Of a stretch of 64,000 nucleotides of DNA, positions 29,721 to 42,554 are shown piece by piece. The number at the start of each line of letters is the position of its first letter. Position 1 is the first letter of the stretch. The position numbers and the translations under genes were made by a program. Under the pieces are notes generated by a model. That model worked only from the letters and a program-made list of their open reading frames with translations. It was not told the origin of the DNA and did not search any database. Source of the stretch: Shewanella vesiculosa (GTDB lineage Bacteria > Pseudomonadota > Gammaproteobacteria > Enterobacterales > Shewanellaceae). The stretch is taken from assembly GCF_021560015.1 (NCBI RefSeq), contig NZ_CP073588.1, forward strand, positions 1,426,001 through 1,490,000, in the 5' to 3' direction.

Positions 29721-29790
29721 CTAAATTTATATTTTTATTTAAGCTTTTAAATTTACAGAATTTTATATTTAATACATAAGGAAGTATCAC

Positions 29791-30690
29791 ATGAGTGAGT
29801 CAAAACGTTTACGTATCGCCATCCAGAAATCAGGCCGTTTATCAAAAGAGTCTCAACAGTTACTAAAAAGCTGTGGAGTTAAATTTAATGTAAATGAGCA
29901 ACGCTTGATTGCACACGCAGACAATATGCCAATCGATTTATTACGCGTTCGTGATGATGATATTCCAGGCCTAGTTATGGATGGTGTTGTTGACTTAGGT
30001 ATTATCGGTGAGAACGTTCTTGAAGAAGAGCAAATTGAGCGTCAACTCGCAAACAAGCCTGCTGAATGCACTAAATTACGTGAGTTAGATTTCGGTTCAT
30101 GCCGTCTATCATTAGCTGTACCCAATGAGTTTGAATACAAAGATGCCAACTCACTTGAAGGCTTGCGCATTGCAACCTCTTACCCGAATTTACTGCGCCG
30201 TTTTATGCAAGAAAAAGGCATTAACTACAGCGATTGTATGCTAAAGGGCTCGGTTGAAGTAGCGCCACGAGCAGGATTGTCAGACGGTATTTGTGATTTA
30301 GTCTCTACAGGTGCCACCCTTGAAGCGAATGGCTTGTATGAAACTGAAGTGATTTACCGTTCAATGGCGTGCATCATTCAATCCAATACAACTCAATCAA
30401 CTGAAAAACAAGCACTAATCAATAAAATCCTATCGCGTGTTAATGGCGTTATCCGTGCTCGCGAAAGTAAATACATCTTATTGCACGCGCCAATTGAAAC
30501 CTTAGATCAAATCGTTGCCCTACTCCCTGGAGCTGAAAACCCAACCGTATTACCACTAAATGACGACACTAATCGGGTGGCAATTCACGTTGTAAGTACT
30601 GAAGATTTATTCTGGGACACAATGGAAGAATTAACTGCGCTAGGTGCAAGCTCAATTCTGGTCATGCCTATTGAAAAAATGATGGGGTAA
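29791..30690 (+). CDS. hisG: ATP phosphoribosyltransferase, long form
   Basis: First enzyme of histidine synthesis: joins ATP and PRPP and is feedback-inhibited by His. The 299-residue length and the C-terminal regulatory ACT-like domain ([18 protein letters not shown]) mark the long form, which needs no HisZ. The N-terminus ([16 protein letters not shown]), [15 protein letters not shown] and the PRPP-loop region [14 protein letters not shown] are intact. An AAGGAAG ribosome-binding site precedes the ATG. It is the first structural gene of hisGDCBHAFI. Confidence 0.98.
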   Translation: MSESKRLRIAIQKSGRLSKESQQLLKSCGVKFNVNEQRLIAHADNMPIDLLRVRDDDIPGLVMDGVVDLGIIGENVLEEEQIERQLANKPAECTKLRELDFGSCRLSLAVPNEFEYKDANSLEGLRIATSYPNLLRRFMQEKGINYSDCMLKGSVEVAPRAGLSDGICDLVSTGATLEANGLYETEVIYRSMACIIQSNTTQSTEKQALINKILSRVNGVIRARESKYILLHAPIETLDQIVALLPGAENPTVLPLNDDTNRVAIHVVSTEDLFWDTMEELTALGASSILVMPIEKMMG

Positions 30691-30695
30691 CACAA

Positions 30696-31982
30696 ATGCA
30701 AATTCTCGATTGGGCTTCTTTATCTACCGAACAGCAACGACAAACCTTAGCGCGTTCTCCATTAGTGGGTGACGCAAGTGTTGAGCAAGGTGTTCGCAAC
30801 ATTATTGAGCAAGTTAACGCTCAAGGTGATAGCGCATTATTGGCTTATAACAAACAATTTGACGGTGTTGAGCTAATAGAATTAGCGTTATCAACTGACG
30901 CCATTGCTGCAGCATGTGCACGAGTGGGTGACGACGTTAAGCAAGCAGTTGCACAAGCGGTCAACAACATTGAAACCTTTCATAAAGCGCAAGTGTTTCA
31001 GGGTGTAGATATTGAAACTCAAGCAGGAATTCGTTGTGAACTCAGAAGCGAGCCGATCGAGCGTGTTGGCTTATATATTCCAGGCGGTACGGCTCCATTA
31101 ATCTCAACGGTCATGATGCTAGCCTTACCGGCAAGAATAGCCGGTTGTGGCAAACGCGTATTAGTCAGCCCTCCGCCAATTAATGATGCAATTATTTATG
31201 CAGCCAATGTTTGCGGCATTACCGATATTTTCCAAGTCGGCGGCGCGCAAGCCATAGCCGCAATGGCTTTTGGAACAGAATCCGTACCAAACGTTGATAA
31301 AATATTTGGTCCGGGTAATCGTTATGTGACTGAGGCGAAACGCTTAGTGTCACAAGACAGCCGTATTAGCGTATCAATTGATATGCCAGCGGGTCCTTCT
31401 GAAGTACTCGTTATTGCTGACAAAGATGCTAATCCTGCTTTTGTAGCATCAGATTTATTGTCGCAAGCAGAACATGGTGTTGACTCGCAAGTGATGCTAG
31501 TGACCGATTCATTAGCACTGGCAGAGCAAGTCAACCAAGCATTAATTGAGCAATTAGCACCATTGAGCCGTAAAGACATCGCCGCAGAAGCGCTTAAATG
31601 CAGCAGAAGTATCATTGTCAGTGATATGGATGCGGCCACTAAAGTGTCTAACTTGTATGGCCCGGAGCATTTGATTATTCAAACGGCTGCACCTCGGGAA
31701 GTACTAAAGCAAATTCGCGGTGCGGGTTCTGTGTTTTTAGGCGCATTCACCCCTGAATCGGTTGGCGATTATGCCAGTGGCACCAACCACGTGTTACCGA
31801 CCTATGGTTACAGTCGTTCGGTATCTAGCTTGTCATTAGCCGATTTTAATCGCCGCTTTACAGTGCAAGAACTCAGTCAGCAGGGATTACAAACCTTGGG
31901 GCAAAGTGTCATGGTATTAGCAGAGAATGAGCTTTTAGATGCGCATAAAAATGCTATTGCAATCCGTTTAGCCAGTATGTAA
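30696..31982 (+). CDS. hisD: Histidinol dehydrogenase
   Basis: Oxidises L-histidinol to L-histidine in two NAD-dependent steps. The 428-residue length is standard. Conserved stretches include RVGLYIPGGTAPLISTVMML, the zinc-site region SQAEHGVDSQ with Gln and His ligands, GPSEVLV, and the late catalytic region GDYASGTNHVLPTYG. It begins 5 bases after the hisG stop. Confidence 0.98.
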   Translation: MQILDWASLSTEQQRQTLARSPLVGDASVEQGVRNIIEQVNAQGDSALLAYNKQFDGVELIELALSTDAIAAACARVGDDVKQAVAQAVNNIETFHKAQVFQGVDIETQAGIRCELRSEPIERVGLYIPGGTAPLISTVMMLALPARIAGCGKRVLVSPPPINDAIIYAANVCGITDIFQVGGAQAIAAMAFGTESVPNVDKIFGPGNRYVTEAKRLVSQDSRISVSIDMPAGPSEVLVIADKDANPAFVASDLLSQAEHGVDSQVMLVTDSLALAEQVNQALIEQLAPLSRKDIAAEALKCSRSIIVSDMDAATKVSNLYGPEHLIIQTAAPREVLKQIRGAGSVFLGAFTPESVGDYASGTNHVLPTYGYSRSVSSLSLADFNRRFTVQELSQQGLQTLGQSVMVLAENELLDAHKNAIAIRLASM

Positions 31983-32054
31983 CTGTCAAGCCTAGAGCAA
32001 AATCTGTCGTGTTCAGTTAACACCTTATTAGAGTTGAAAGTAGAGAGCATAGCC

Positions 32055-33128
32055 ATGAGCCAGACCCAAGTAGCGACTTTTGATCCAAACACCTTGGCCA
32101 GACCCGAATTACTCACGTTAACACCTTATCAAAGTGCCAGACGTATTGGCGGTAGAGGTGATATTTGGATCAATGCCAATGAATCGCCATTTAATAATAG
32201 CGACCTTGATAAAGTGAACCGTTATCCAGAATGCCAGCCACCTGAACTCATCAATGCTTACAGCAGTTATTCAGGCGTGAAAGCCAGTAACATAATTGCC
32301 AGTCGTGGCGCTGATGAAGCGATTGAATTACTCATTCGCACCTTTTGTATCCCTGGCGTCGACAGTATTGCTTGCTTTGGACCGACTTATGGCATGTATT
32401 CAATTAGTGCCGCAACCTTTAATGTGGCTGTCACAGCGCTAAGTTTAACCGACAACTATCAGTTACCGGACGCGTGGCCAACCCAAATAGGCAATGCAAA
32501 AGTAGTGTTTATTTGTAATCCCAATAATCCAACCGGCACCGTACTTGCTAAAGACAAGATTGAACAAGCCATTCAAGCGGCGCCAAACTCGATTGTAGTG
32601 GTCGACGAAGCCTACATTGAATTTTGCCCAGACTACAGTGTGGCTGATTTACTTGATCAGTACCCTAACCTTGTGGTGTTGCGTACCTTATCAAAAGCAT
32701 TTGCCTTAGCTGGTGCTCGTTGTGGCTTTATGCTTGCGAGTGATGCCATTATCGATTTAGTGATGCGAGTTATCGCACCGTATCCAGTACCTTTGCCAGT
32801 ATCTGAACTTGCGGTAAGCGCCTTAAGTCCTGCTGGCATCGAGACTATGCGAACTCAAGTCGCCAGTTTAATTGAACAAGGCCAACGCTTAAGCGTTGCG
32901 TTAACCGCCTATGGCGCTACAGTGCTGCCTGCTAATGGTAACTATGTGTTAGCAAAATTTGACGATGTTAGCGCTGCAGCCAAACGATTAAGTGATTCCG
33001 GCGTGGTTGCCCGTGCATACAAAGATCCACGCCTTGCTGATGCAATTCGCTTTAGCTTTACCAATGAACAACAAACCAATTTGATTATCGCTTTGTTTGA
33101 AAAAGCGCTGTCAGAGTCATTAGCATAG
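32055..33128 (+). CDS. hisC: Histidinol-phosphate aminotransferase
   Basis: A PLP enzyme converting imidazole acetol phosphate and Glu to histidinol phosphate. The start at 32055 (MSQTQVATFDP, 357 residues) has GAGAG 8 bases upstream; the TTG at 32034 is unlikely. Motifs: NESPFNN, FICNPNNPTGTV, VVVDEAYIEF, and the PLP Lys in TLSKAFALAGARCG. The gap of about 70 bases after hisD is the largest in the early part of the operon. Confidence 0.97.
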   Translation: MSQTQVATFDPNTLARPELLTLTPYQSARRIGGRGDIWINANESPFNNSDLDKVNRYPECQPPELINAYSSYSGVKASNIIASRGADEAIELLIRTFCIPGVDSIACFGPTYGMYSISAATFNVAVTALSLTDNYQLPDAWPTQIGNAKVVFICNPNNPTGTVLAKDKIEQAIQAAPNSIVVVDEAYIEFCPDYSVADLLDQYPNLVVLRTLSKAFALAGARCGFMLASDAIIDLVMRVIAPYPVPLPVSELAVSALSPAGIETMRTQVASLIEQGQRLSVALTAYGATVLPANGNYVLAKFDDVSAAAKRLSDSGVVARAYKDPRLADAIRFSFTNEQQTNLIIALFEKALSESLA

Positions 33129-33249
33129 AAGTTAAAGCCGTTTCAATAAGCACAGTAATTAGCCTATTGAAAAACACATAGATCAAATTGAATAGATAAA
33201 ACCAACAGATTAAAACAAATAAAATTACACCCTATTTAAGGCATTGAAC

Positions 33250-34317
33250 ATGAAACAGAACATATTATTCATCGATCGCGATGGTACATTAGTGGAAGAG
33301 CCTGCCATCGACAAGCAGCTCGATAGTTTGGCAAAATTAGTGTTTGAACCACAAGTGATCCCAGCGTTACTTAAATTGCAAAAAGCCGGTTTTCGCTTGG
33401 TGATGGTCAGCAACCAAGACGGTTTGGGCACACCTTCGTTTCCAAAAGAAGACTTTGATGCCCCGCACGACATGATGATGCAAATTTTTGCAAGCCAAGG
33501 TGTGGTATTTGACGATGTGGTTATCTGTCCACACTTTAATGATGAAAACTGCAGCTGCCGTAAACCTAAACTAGGCTTAGTAAAAGACTACTTAACCCAA
33601 GGCAAAGTAGATTTTACCACTTCAGCAGTGATTGGCGATCGTGAGACCGACGTTGAACTTGCCAATGCAATGGGCATTAAAAGCTTTAAATACAATCGTC
33701 AAACACTCGACTGGGACGCTATAACCAGTGCTTTATTAAGTAAAGGTCGCGTGGCAACAGTAGTGCGTACCACCAAAGAAACCAACATCAAAGTGACCAT
33801 CGACTTAGATAATCAAAGCAAGGGAAAGATTGAAACCGGAATTGGCTTTTTTGACCACATGCTGGATCAAATTCAAACCCACGGTAACTTTAAAATGGAC
33901 GTGCATGTTGACGGCGACCTAGAAATTGACGACCACCACAGTGTAGAAGACACCGCACTGGCCATTGGCGACGCGATTCGTCAGGCCCTTGGCGACAAGC
34001 GCGGTATCGCTCGTTTTGGTTTCAGCTTACCCATGGATGAAGCCAGCGGCGAGTGCCTAATGGACATTTCTGGTCGCCCATTCATAAAGTTCAATGCTGA
34101 CTTTGATCGTGAAATGGTCGGTGAAATGGCTATCGAGATGGTGCCACACTTTTTCCGCTCATTCGCTGATGGCCTACGTTGCACCTTACACATTGGTTCG
34201 CAAGGCGATAACGATCACCACAAAGTAGAAGCACTGTTTAAAGTGTTAGGCCGTACGCTTCGCCAAGCGGTGAAAGTAGAAGGTGACATACTGCCATCAA
34301 GCAAAGGTGTGCTGTAA
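33250..34317 (+). CDS. hisB: Bifunctional histidinol-phosphatase / imidazoleglycerol-phosphate dehydratase
   Basis: A fused protein of about 355 residues. The N-terminal HAD phosphatase has the nucleophile motif [19 protein letters not shown] in a zinc loop, and the later [14 protein letters not shown]. The C-terminal dehydratase carries [28 protein letters not shown] and [12 protein letters not shown]. The start at 33250 follows AAGG with good spacing; the TTG at 33244 is not needed. The fusion is the enterobacterial type. Confidence 0.97.
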   Translation: MKQNILFIDRDGTLVEEPAIDKQLDSLAKLVFEPQVIPALLKLQKAGFRLVMVSNQDGLGTPSFPKEDFDAPHDMMMQIFASQGVVFDDVVICPHFNDENCSCRKPKLGLVKDYLTQGKVDFTTSAVIGDRETDVELANAMGIKSFKYNRQTLDWDAITSALLSKGRVATVVRTTKETNIKVTIDLDNQSKGKIETGIGFFDHMLDQIQTHGNFKMDVHVDGDLEIDDHHSVEDTALAIGDAIRQALGDKRGIARFGFSLPMDEASGECLMDISGRPFIKFNADFDREMVGEMAIEMVPHFFRSFADGLRCTLHIGSQGDNDHHKVEALFKVLGRTLRQAVKVEGDILPSSKGVL

Positions 34318-34326
34318 GGAGTTCAT

Positions 34327-34977
34327 GTGACACAAGTATCGAACGCTTCAAGCTCTACCAATGATCTTACCGTGATTATTGATACCGGCTGTGCCAATTT
34401 AAGCTCTGTACGGTTCGCTTTTGAGCGCCTTAACGCCAATGTCTTAGTCAGCGCTGACTTTGATGTGATCCGCAGCGCAGCAAGAGTGGTATTGCCAGGT
34501 GTTGGCACCGCTGGTGCGGCCATGGACGCCTTAAAACAAAAACACCTAATTGAGCTGATTAAAAGCTTAACGCAACCCGTTATGGGCGTATGTTTAGGCA
34601 TGCAAATGCTGGCATCATTGTCTAATGAACATGGTGGTCGTAGCGAACGAAATATCACCTGTTTAGGCCTAGTGCCGACTGATATTGGTGACTTAGACAG
34701 CAAAGGTCTGCCCTTGCCGCACATGGGCTGGAATCAAATTGAGGTGAGCGATCACCCATTATTTGTCGGCATTGAAAATGGCAGCTACGTGTATTTTGTT
34801 CACAGCTACCGTGCGCCAATCAGTGAATATACCCTAGCCAGTAGCACTTATGGCGAGTCATTCAGTGCCGCCATTGGCAAAGGTAATTTTTTTGGGGTGC
34901 AATTCCACCCAGAAAAAAGTGCCAAAGTGGGCGCACAAATTTTGCAGAACTTCTTAAACATGGGGACACCACAGTGA
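34327..34977 (+). CDS. hisH: Imidazole glycerol phosphate synthase, glutaminase subunit
   Basis: A class I glutamine amidotransferase that feeds ammonia to HisF. GTG start with AAGGAG six bases upstream; 216 residues. The catalytic triad is visible as Cys in [12 protein letters not shown] and His-Glu in GVQFHPEKS; the Gly-rich [13 protein letters not shown] loop is intact. The stop overlaps the hisA GTG start. Confidence 0.97.
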   Translation: MTQVSNASSSTNDLTVIIDTGCANLSSVRFAFERLNANVLVSADFDVIRSAARVVLPGVGTAGAAMDALKQKHLIELIKSLTQPVMGVCLGMQMLASLSNEHGGRSERNITCLGLVPTDIGDLDSKGLPLPHMGWNQIEVSDHPLFVGIENGSYVYFVHSYRAPISEYTLASSTYGESFSAAIGKGNFFGVQFHPEKSAKVGAQILQNFLNMGTPQ

Positions 34978-35711
34978 TTATTCCTGCCATTGATCTAATT
35001 GACGGCCAAGTGGTGCGTTTGTACCAAGGTGACTATGACAAGCAAACCACCTTTGACTTAAGCCCTCTGGCACAATTGCAGTCTTATCAAGCCCAAGGGG
35101 CAAAACTGCTGCATATCGTCGACTTAACCGGTGCAAAAGATCCTAATAAACGCCAAACCCAATTAATCGCTGAACTTGCTGCAGGGCTTGATGTTGATAT
35201 TCAAGTCGGCGGCGGTATTCGAACTGAAGCGCAAGTCGCAGAATTATTAGCTATCGGTGTTAAGCGTGTAGTCATTGGATCACTTGCGGTTAAAGAGCCT
35301 GAGCTGGTGAAAAGCTGGTTTGTAAAATACGGCAGTGAAGCCATTTGTTTGGCTCTGGACGTCAACATCAACGATAATGGCGAAAAAATTGTCGCGGTAT
35401 CGGGTTGGCAATCGGGTGGTGGTAAGTCACTAGAGTCGTTAGTGGCTGAATTTGAAACCGTCGGCCTTAAGCATGCATTGGTGACTGATATCAGCCGTGA
35501 TGGCACCTTAACTGGCGCCAATACGCAGCTCTACACTGAACTTGCCGCGACTTATCCTACTATTTTATGGCAAGCCTCTGGTGGCATTGCTACCCTCGAT
35601 AACGTTGCCGCAGTCCGCGACAGTAAAGCATCAGGTATTATTATCGGCAAAGCTTTATTGATTAATCAATTTACCGTCGAGGAGGCAATACAATGCTGGC
35701 CAAACGCATAG
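34974..35711 (+). CDS. hisA: ProFAR isomerase
   Basis: A TIM-barrel enzyme isomerising N'-(5'-phosphoribosyl)formimino-AICAR-ribonucleotide. It starts with GTG overlapping the hisH stop. Catalytic Asp residues lie in [20 protein letters not shown] (first strand) and [13 protein letters not shown]; phosphate-binding glycines are in [12 protein letters not shown] and [10 protein letters not shown] segments. The 245-residue length is standard. The end overlaps hisF by 19 bases. Confidence 0.97.
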   Translation: MIIPAIDLIDGQVVRLYQGDYDKQTTFDLSPLAQLQSYQAQGAKLLHIVDLTGAKDPNKRQTQLIAELAAGLDVDIQVGGGIRTEAQVAELLAIGVKRVVIGSLAVKEPELVKSWFVKYGSEAICLALDVNINDNGEKIVAVSGWQSGGGKSLESLVAEFETVGLKHALVTDISRDGTLTGANTQLYTELAATYPTILWQASGGIATLDNVAAVRDSKASGIIIGKALLINQFTVEEAIQCWPNA

Positions 35712-36466
35712 TTCCGTGTCTTGACGTTCGCGAAGGTAAAGTGGTTAAAGGTATACAGTTTCGCAACCACGAAATTGTCGGTGATATCGTTCCCCTCGCC
35801 GCGCGTTATGCCGAAGAAGGCGCTGATGAGTTAGTGTTTTATGACATTACCGCCAGTGCACACGACCGGGTTATCGATAAATCCTGGGTAAGCCGCGTTG
35901 CTGAACAAATTGATATTCCGTTTTGCGTCGCCGGTGGAATTAAAACCATCGAGCAAGCACGCGAAAAACTTGCTTTTGGTGCGGATAAAATATCAATTAA
36001 CTCGCCAGCATTAAGCGACCCGAGTTTGATATCACGCCTACAAGATGAGTTTGGCCGCCAGTGTATCGTTATCGGCATTGACTCATTTTATGATGCTGCA
36101 ACTGACAGTTACAAAGTAAAACAGTTTACCGGCGATGAAGCAGCGACCAAAGACACTCAATGGTATACTCAGGATTGGGTTGAAGAAGTACAAAAGCGCG
36201 GTTGTGGCGAGATTGTATTGAACGTCATGAACCAAGATGGCGTGCGCGGTGGTTATGACATCAAACAACTTAGCATGGTACGCGCTATTTGCGATGTGCC
36301 GTTAATTGCTTCTGGCGGTGCAGGTACTATGGAGCACTTTAAACAAGTGTTTGAACTTGCCAAAGTTGACGCCGCATTAGCAGCAAGTGTGTTTCATAAA
36401 GGCATCATTGATATTGGTGAGTTAAAACGATACTTGCACACCAATAACATCGCGATTCGTTTATAA
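35693..36466 (+). CDS. hisF: Imidazole glycerol phosphate synthase, cyclase subunit
   Basis: A TIM-barrel partner of HisH that makes imidazole glycerol phosphate and AICAR. Catalytic Asp residues lie in [16 protein letters not shown] and in [13 protein letters not shown]; other conserved stretches are [14 protein letters not shown] and [12 protein letters not shown]. It has 257 residues. The ATG lies inside hisA, with GAGGAGG just upstream. Confidence 0.98.
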   Translation: MLAKRIVPCLDVREGKVVKGIQFRNHEIVGDIVPLAARYAEEGADELVFYDITASAHDRVIDKSWVSRVAEQIDIPFCVAGGIKTIEQAREKLAFGADKISINSPALSDPSLISRLQDEFGRQCIVIGIDSFYDAATDSYKVKQFTGDEAATKDTQWYTQDWVEEVQKRGCGEIVLNVMNQDGVRGGYDIKQLSMVRAICDVPLIASGGAGTMEHFKQVFELAKVDAALAASVFHKGIIDIGELKRYLHTNNIAIRL

Positions 36467-36517
36467 GCTTAGATTTTTACGAGACTAAACATAGCCTCAC
36501 CCAAAAAGAGATTACAA

Positions 36518-37156
36518 ATGACAGACATCAAATTTGATAGAACAGGCGTAGATTGGGACAAGCAACAAGGCTTGATACCAGCAGTGGTGCAGCACCACCT
36601 AACGGGCAAAGTGCTTATGCTAGGTTATATGGATCAAGCGGCATTAGAGAAAACCTTAGCCACTAAGCAAGTGACCTTTTTTAGTCGCTCTAAACAACGT
36701 TTATGGACCAAAGGCGAAACCTCTGGTAACACGCTTGATCTCATCGCTATCGACAAAGACTGCGACAACGATAGCTTTTTAGTGCAAGTGATCCCTAACG
36801 GCCCAACCTGTCATACAGGGACAGAAAGCTGCTGGAAAGATGGTAACGCACATCCTTTTATCGATAATCTGACTAAACTGATTATTTCCCGTAAAGGCCA
36901 AAGTGCTGATTCAAGCTATACTGCCTCACTATTTGAACGTGGTACTAAACGCATTGCCCAAAAAGTCGGTGAAGAAGGCCTTGAAACAGCCCTTGCCGCA
37001 GCCACTCATGACAAAGAAGAGTTAGTCAATGAAGCATCGGATTTGATGTATCACTTAATCGTGTTGCTTGAAGATCAAGGTTTGTCGATGGCCGATATTA
37101 ATCAAAACTTACTAGAGCGCCATACCAAAGCCAGCAAGTCTGCCACCGGTCAGTAA
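36518..37156 (+). CDS. hisI: Bifunctional phosphoribosyl-AMP cyclohydrolase / phosphoribosyl-ATP pyrophosphohydrolase
   Basis: A HisIE fusion of 212 residues carrying out steps 2 and 3 of the pathway. The N-terminal cyclohydrolase has [30 protein letters not shown] and the zinc-binding DKDCDNDS and [11 protein letters not shown]. The C-terminal pyrophosphohydrolase has [18 protein letters not shown] and [10 protein letters not shown]. It is the last gene of the operon and is followed by a long perfect terminator. Confidence 0.97.
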   Translation: MTDIKFDRTGVDWDKQQGLIPAVVQHHLTGKVLMLGYMDQAALEKTLATKQVTFFSRSKQRLWTKGETSGNTLDLIAIDKDCDNDSFLVQVIPNGPTCHTGTESCWKDGNAHPFIDNLTKLIISRKGQSADSSYTASLFERGTKRIAQKVGEEGLETALAAATHDKEELVNEASDLMYHLIVLLEDQGLSMADINQNLLERHTKASKSATGQ

Positions 37157-37172
37157 CGTTTTAGCCCATTTT

Positions 37173-37210
37173 ATTAGTAAAAAAGACGCCGAGGCGTCTT
37201 TTTTACTAAT
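37173..37210. terminator. Strong bidirectional terminator between hisI and lpxM
   Basis: A perfect 18-bp inverted repeat, ATTAGTAAAAAAGACGCC with its complement, is separated by only GA (37173-37190 and 37193-37210). The internal A- and T-runs let it work on both strands for the convergent genes. Confidence 0.9.
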
Positions 37211-37307
37211 ATTATCAAAGTCATGGTTGGCGTTAAACAACTGATACACACTACAACTAATGAGTAGAAGATCATAACCGATAATAATGCATTCAAATCG
37301 TATATGA

Positions 37308-38255
37308 TTAATAAAACTCTTTTTCACCCGGAGGGCGAGTTTTAAGTAGTTTTAAAAACCACATGTATTGTTCTGGATAGGCATTAATCACTTGCTCAAC
37401 CACTTTATTTAATGCAATAGCTTCGTTCTCTTTACCAACCATCTCTTGGGGATTTATCGCTGGCATCACAGTCATAATAAATTGCTTAGCTTGTTGATCG
37501 TAACCAATCTTAACTGGCATGACTTGGGCATTACCTGCTTGAGCTAAGCGCCCTACGACCGGTAATGTGGCTTTCACTGTGCCCATAAAAGGCGCAAATA
37601 TACTTTTATCAGGTCCGAGATCTTCATCAGGCAAATAGAAAAAACTATTATCGTTTTTTAATTCGGCCAACAAGGCTCTGATCCCTGCTTCACGCATATA
37701 CACACGTCCACCTTGACTGCTACGCATTCGATTACTAAACCAATTAAATAATCCATTTCGATGTGCTTTAACCATAGTCACTAACGGAATTTCTAAGTTG
37801 ATTCTCAGGCCCGCGTATTCCATCGGCCAGACATGCGGCATAATAAAAATGATCGGTTGCTTAGCATCTCGAGCAGCTTGCACATTTTCAAAGCCATTTA
37901 GTTGAATACGGCGTTTTAAGTAGGCTTTAGACCGAATAAGCAACTCAGCTTGTGACAATAAGGTAATCACAAAAGTCTCAACATTTTGTTTAATTAACTC
38001 ATCGACTTCGTCAGGCGACTTATCAGGGAAACAATGGGTAATATTAACCTTTGCGATTCGTATTGGTTTGCTAGCTACTTTCATCACCACGCGGGCCAAT
38101 AATTTCGCAATAGGATCTCTTACAGTTGCGGGAAGAACACCAAACAGAAACAACACGGCGATGGCTAACCATGTTCCCCAGTAACGAGGATGCAGTAATG
38201 ATTGCTTAAAACGAGTGTCAAAATATTTTGCTTGTCGTGCCAAAAGAATCTCCAA
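37308..38255 (-). CDS. lpxM: Lipid A acyltransferase, LpxM/MsbB type
   Basis: Adds a secondary acyl chain to Kdo2-lipid A in the inner membrane. The 315-residue protein has the N-terminal pattern LLHPRYWGTWLAIAVLF and RDPIAKLLAR of LpxM, a membrane segment there, and the HxxxxE catalytic motif as MPHVWPMEY (HVWPME). The C-terminus EQYMWFLKLLKTRPPGE closely resembles LpxM. LpxL or a palmitoleoyl variant cannot be fully excluded. It converges on hisI. Confidence 0.85.
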   Translation of the reverse strand: MEILLARQAKYFDTRFKQSLLHPRYWGTWLAIAVLFLFGVLPATVRDPIAKLLARVVMKVASKPIRIAKVNITHCFPDKSPDEVDELIKQNVETFVITLLSQAELLIRSKAYLKRRIQLNGFENVQAARDAKQPIIFIMPHVWPMEYAGLRINLEIPLVTMVKAHRNGLFNWFSNRMRSSQGGRVYMREAGIRALLAELKNDNSFFYLPDEDLGPDKSIFAPFMGTVKATLPVVGRLAQAGNAQVMPVKIGYDQQAKQFIMTVMPAINPQEMVGKENEAIALNKVVEQVINAYPEQYMWFLKLLKTRPPGEKEFY

Positions 38256-38734
38256 ATAAACTGACCGTGAGCCACGGCAAAAAATAATATGCTAACAATG
38301 TCATTATACTCGTGATTAAGGAGTGCAAACCAACATTATAATCAACAATAACAAAACGACACTATCACCTATAGCATCGCTCTGACGCATAAGACAGCGT
38401 CAATAAGATTATCCGATATAACAATTTGAAATACCAATTCCATTAATTACGTGCTCAATCAGAGTCACTGAGTTTTTTCAGTTTGAGGCGCATTGTTGAA
38501 ATAATGCTTGTCCCTCATAAAACAATGCCACAAAAAATGGCAAGCTTAAGTGAGTCCCAAGGGCGGTTTTTTGCACCATCTACACTGCTTAATATGATTT
38601 TGACGAAGAACAACTATGCCTACAATCCTATTACTTGCCTAAAAGGCACAACACTCCCACTGAATGACCAGATAAATATTGGAATGGGTATAATATCCAT
38701 AATCAATACAGTCGATAAACGGTATTCGTCAAAC
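38256..38734. other. Intergenic region with no supported gene
   Basis: Between lpxM (leftward) and the ihfA terminator. The lpxM promoter should lie near 38260-38340. One open frame at 38483-38761 has no database-like features and runs into the terminator, so I do not call it a gene. Confidence 0.35.
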
Positions 38735-38772
38735 TCAAAAACAAAAGAGCCACTCAATTAAGAGTGGCTCTT
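38735..38772 (-). terminator. Terminator of the pheST-ihfA operon
   Basis: AGAGCCACTC (38746-38755) pairs with GAGTGGCTCT (38762-38771). Read leftward, the stem is followed by a TTTTGTTTTT tract. It lies about 45 bases after the ihfA stop. Confidence 0.85.
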
Positions 38773-38813
38773 CGTAATACAGATCCGATCGGATTGGCGT
38801 ATTAACTAGTGAA

Positions 38814-39113
38814 TTATTTTTTACCCGAGTTTGCCGCTTCAACTCGTGATTTTAGCTTCTGTCCAGGACGGAAGGTAACAACACGACGTGCGGAAATCGG
38901 AATATCTTCACCAGTTTTCGGGTTCCTTCCCGGTCTTTGATTCTTGTCCCTAAGGTCAAAGTTGCCAAAGCCAGATAACTTGACCTGCTCACCACTTTCG
39001 AGTGCTTCACGAATTTCTTCAAAAAAAGACTCGACCATCTCTTTAGCCACACGTTTGTTAATGCCTAATGTTTCAAAAAGATGTTCTGCCATTTCGGCTT
39101 TGGTAAGTGCCAT
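38814..39113 (-). CDS. ihfA: Integration host factor subunit alpha
   Basis: A DNA-bending nucleoid protein that pairs with IHF beta. The 99-residue protein has the HU/IHF fold with [20 protein letters not shown] and the intercalating Pro in the beta-arm ([20 protein letters not shown]). It lies 3 bases after pheT, the usual gene order. Confidence 0.97.
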   Translation of the reverse strand: MALTKAEMAEHLFETLGINKRVAKEMVESFFEEIREALESGEQVKLSGFGNFDLRDKNQRPGRNPKTGEDIPISARRVVTFRPGQKLKSRVEAANSGKK

Positions 39114-39116
39114 ACT

Positions 39117-41504
39117 TTAATCCCTCAACGATGCGTTGAACTCGGTCTTTAGAGCCAATACCACTGATTCCATAGCCTCAGTAATATCTTTATCTTCAAG
39201 TGTGCGAGTAGTGTCTTGTAACGTAAGTGCGATGGCTAGGCTCTTTTTGCCAGGCTCAACACCTTTACCTTGGTATACATCGAACAAGTTTAAGCCAACC
39301 AACTGATTTTCGCCAACTTTTCTTATCAAATTCATAACATCAGTTGCAGAAACAGTTTCATCTACTACTACCGCGATGTCGCGACGATTGGCAGGAAACT
39401 TAGATACAGCTTGGGCTAGCGGCAAACGGGCGTGCAATAATGCATCCAGTTCTAACTCAAAAACAATTGTTTTACCATTGAGGCCAAACGGCTTTTCCAA
39501 ACTAGGATGGATAGCACCGATGTAACCAATGACTCGATTATTTCTCAATATTTCAGCACATTGACCTGGATGCAGCGCAGGATGTGTTGCCCCTTTAAAA
39601 CTAAATTCTGTAGAGGCAACTGTCAAGCCGATTATTGCTTCTAAATCACCTTTTAAATCAAAGAAGTCGACAGTTTTCGATTCCATTGACCAATGTTCGT
39701 CATTTTGAACACCAGAAATAACCGCGCCCAGCATAGCTTGTTGACGAACACCAGAATCTGCTTGCGCATCAGGAACAAAGCGTAAACCGGTCTCAAATAA
39801 ACGTACTCTATTTTGCTGACGGCTTTGGTTATAACCTACAGCAGTCAATAATCCAGTAAACATCGACAAACGCATGGCTGACATTTCAACTGAAATCGGG
39901 TTTGGCAACACCATGGCTTCTTCGCCTGGGTGCACAATATTCTGCATTTTTGGATCAACAAAGCTGTAGGTCACCGCTTCTTGGAAACCACGTGCAACAA
40001 ACACACTGCGCACACGCTTAAGCGAGATATCAGCTTCTTGGTGATCAGACATGCTTAACGCAGCCATAGGGGCAACGTTAGGAATGTTGTTGTAGCCGTA
40101 AATACGCGCCACTTCTTCGATCAAATCTTCTTCAATCGCCATATCAAAACGATAAGTCGCGGTGGTCACATTCCATACATCAGCGTTGGTTTGCACGCTA
40201 AAACCTAAACGTTCTAGTATTTCAACCACGTCAGAGTCAGGAATAAAGTGACCTAAGGTTTTATCTAACTTGCTACGACGCAAAGTAATATTAGCCGCTG
40301 TTGGTAAATGCTCCGCAGACAAAGCTTCAATCACTTGCCCTGCTTCACCACCACAGATATCTAATACTAGGCGAGTAGCACGATCCATCACCTTGTGTTG
40401 TAGCTCAGGGTCAACACCACGTTCGAAACGGTGTGACGCGTCTGTGTGTAAGCCTAAACGACGTGATTTACCCATAATGGCTAGTGGTGAGAAGAAAGCA
40501 CATTCCAAAAGGATGTTTTGGGTGTGTTCACTCACACCGGTACTCTCACCACCAAACACGCCTGCCAATGCAACAGCTTGTTTATCGTCGGCAATCACTA
40601 AGGTGTCGTTGGGGACAGTAATTTCGTTACCATCTAGCAAAGTTAACTTTTCAACACCATCTGCCAAACGCACAGTAATGCCGCCATTTAAGGTAGCTAA
40701 ATCAAACGCATGCATTGGCTGACCAAATTCGATCAACACATAGTTGGTGATATCAACAATTGGATCAATTGAACGAATACCGCTGCGACGTAGCTTTTCT
40801 TGCATCCATAATGGCGTAGCAGCTTTAACATTAATGTTCTTAACCACACGGCCTAAGTAACGAGGGCACAAATCTGGCGCCACAACATTAATGCTAAACG
40901 GTGCGTCAATAGTCGCTGTAACAGCTTGCCAAGAAGGCTCGGTCACTGCTTGGCGATTTAATACGCCCACTTCGCGCGCAAGCCCTGCCATGCCTAAACA
41001 ATCAGCACGGTTAGCCGTTAAATCAACATCAATAATGGCGTCATCTAATTGCAAGTATTCACGCACATTTACGCCTAAAGGCGCATCTAGTGGTAATTCG
41101 ATAATGCCATCACTTTCGATGTCCATACCTAACTCACCATACGAGCACAACATGCCCATTGATGGTTGACCACGTAATTTGGCTTTTTTGATTTTAAAAT
41201 CGCCAGGCAATATTGCGCCGACCATAGCTACCGCAACTTTTAAGCCTAAACGGCAGTTTGGTGCGCCACAAACGATGTCGATAAGTTCATCGCCGCCAAC
41301 ATTAATTTTGGTAACGCGTAGTTTATCGGCATCAGGATGCTGGCCACATTCAACCACTTCACCAATGATCACGCCGCTAAAATCGCCAGCCACAGCATCA
41401 ACTCCGTCAACTTCAAGGCCGGCCATGGTAATTTGGTGTGATAATGCGTCACGACTTACTGATGGGTTAACCCACTCACGAAGCCAAGATTCACTGAATT
41501 TCAT
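39117..41504 (-). CDS. pheT: Phenylalanyl-tRNA synthetase beta subunit
   Basis: A 795-residue subunit of the tetrameric PheRS. Domains in order: N-terminal tRNA-binding OB fold ([20 protein letters not shown]), the B3/B4 editing region ([28 protein letters not shown]-type loop), B5 and the catalytic-like core (RLFETGLRF), and the C-terminal anticodon-binding domain ([15 protein letters not shown]). It is 15 bases after pheS. Confidence 0.97.
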   Translation of the reverse strand: MKFSESWLREWVNPSVSRDALSHQITMAGLEVDGVDAVAGDFSGVIIGEVVECGQHPDADKLRVTKINVGGDELIDIVCGAPNCRLGLKVAVAMVGAILPGDFKIKKAKLRGQPSMGMLCSYGELGMDIESDGIIELPLDAPLGVNVREYLQLDDAIIDVDLTANRADCLGMAGLAREVGVLNRQAVTEPSWQAVTATIDAPFSINVVAPDLCPRYLGRVVKNINVKAATPLWMQEKLRRSGIRSIDPIVDITNYVLIEFGQPMHAFDLATLNGGITVRLADGVEKLTLLDGNEITVPNDTLVIADDKQAVALAGVFGGESTGVSEHTQNILLECAFFSPLAIMGKSRRLGLHTDASHRFERGVDPELQHKVMDRATRLVLDICGGEAGQVIEALSAEHLPTAANITLRRSKLDKTLGHFIPDSDVVEILERLGFSVQTNADVWNVTTATYRFDMAIEEDLIEEVARIYGYNNIPNVAPMAALSMSDHQEADISLKRVRSVFVARGFQEAVTYSFVDPKMQNIVHPGEEAMVLPNPISVEMSAMRLSMFTGLLTAVGYNQSRQQNRVRLFETGLRFVPDAQADSGVRQQAMLGAVISGVQNDEHWSMESKTVDFFDLKGDLEAIIGLTVASTEFSFKGATHPALHPGQCAEILRNNRVIGYIGAIHPSLEKPFGLNGKTIVFELELDALLHARLPLAQAVSKFPANRRDIAVVVDETVSATDVMNLIRKVGENQLVGLNLFDVYQGKGVEPGKKSLAIALTLQDTTRTLEDKDITEAMESVVLALKTEFNASLRD

Positions 41505-41519
41505 CTAATTTTTGCTCCG

Positions 41520-42554
<1,035 letters not shown>

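Noticed and set aside
38483..38761. Open frame of 92 codons between lpxM and ihfA
   Set aside because: No family features; it runs into the ihfA terminator and has no ribosome-binding site.
40270..41508. Several plus-strand frames over pheT
   Set aside because: These are antisense shadows of a well-conserved essential gene.
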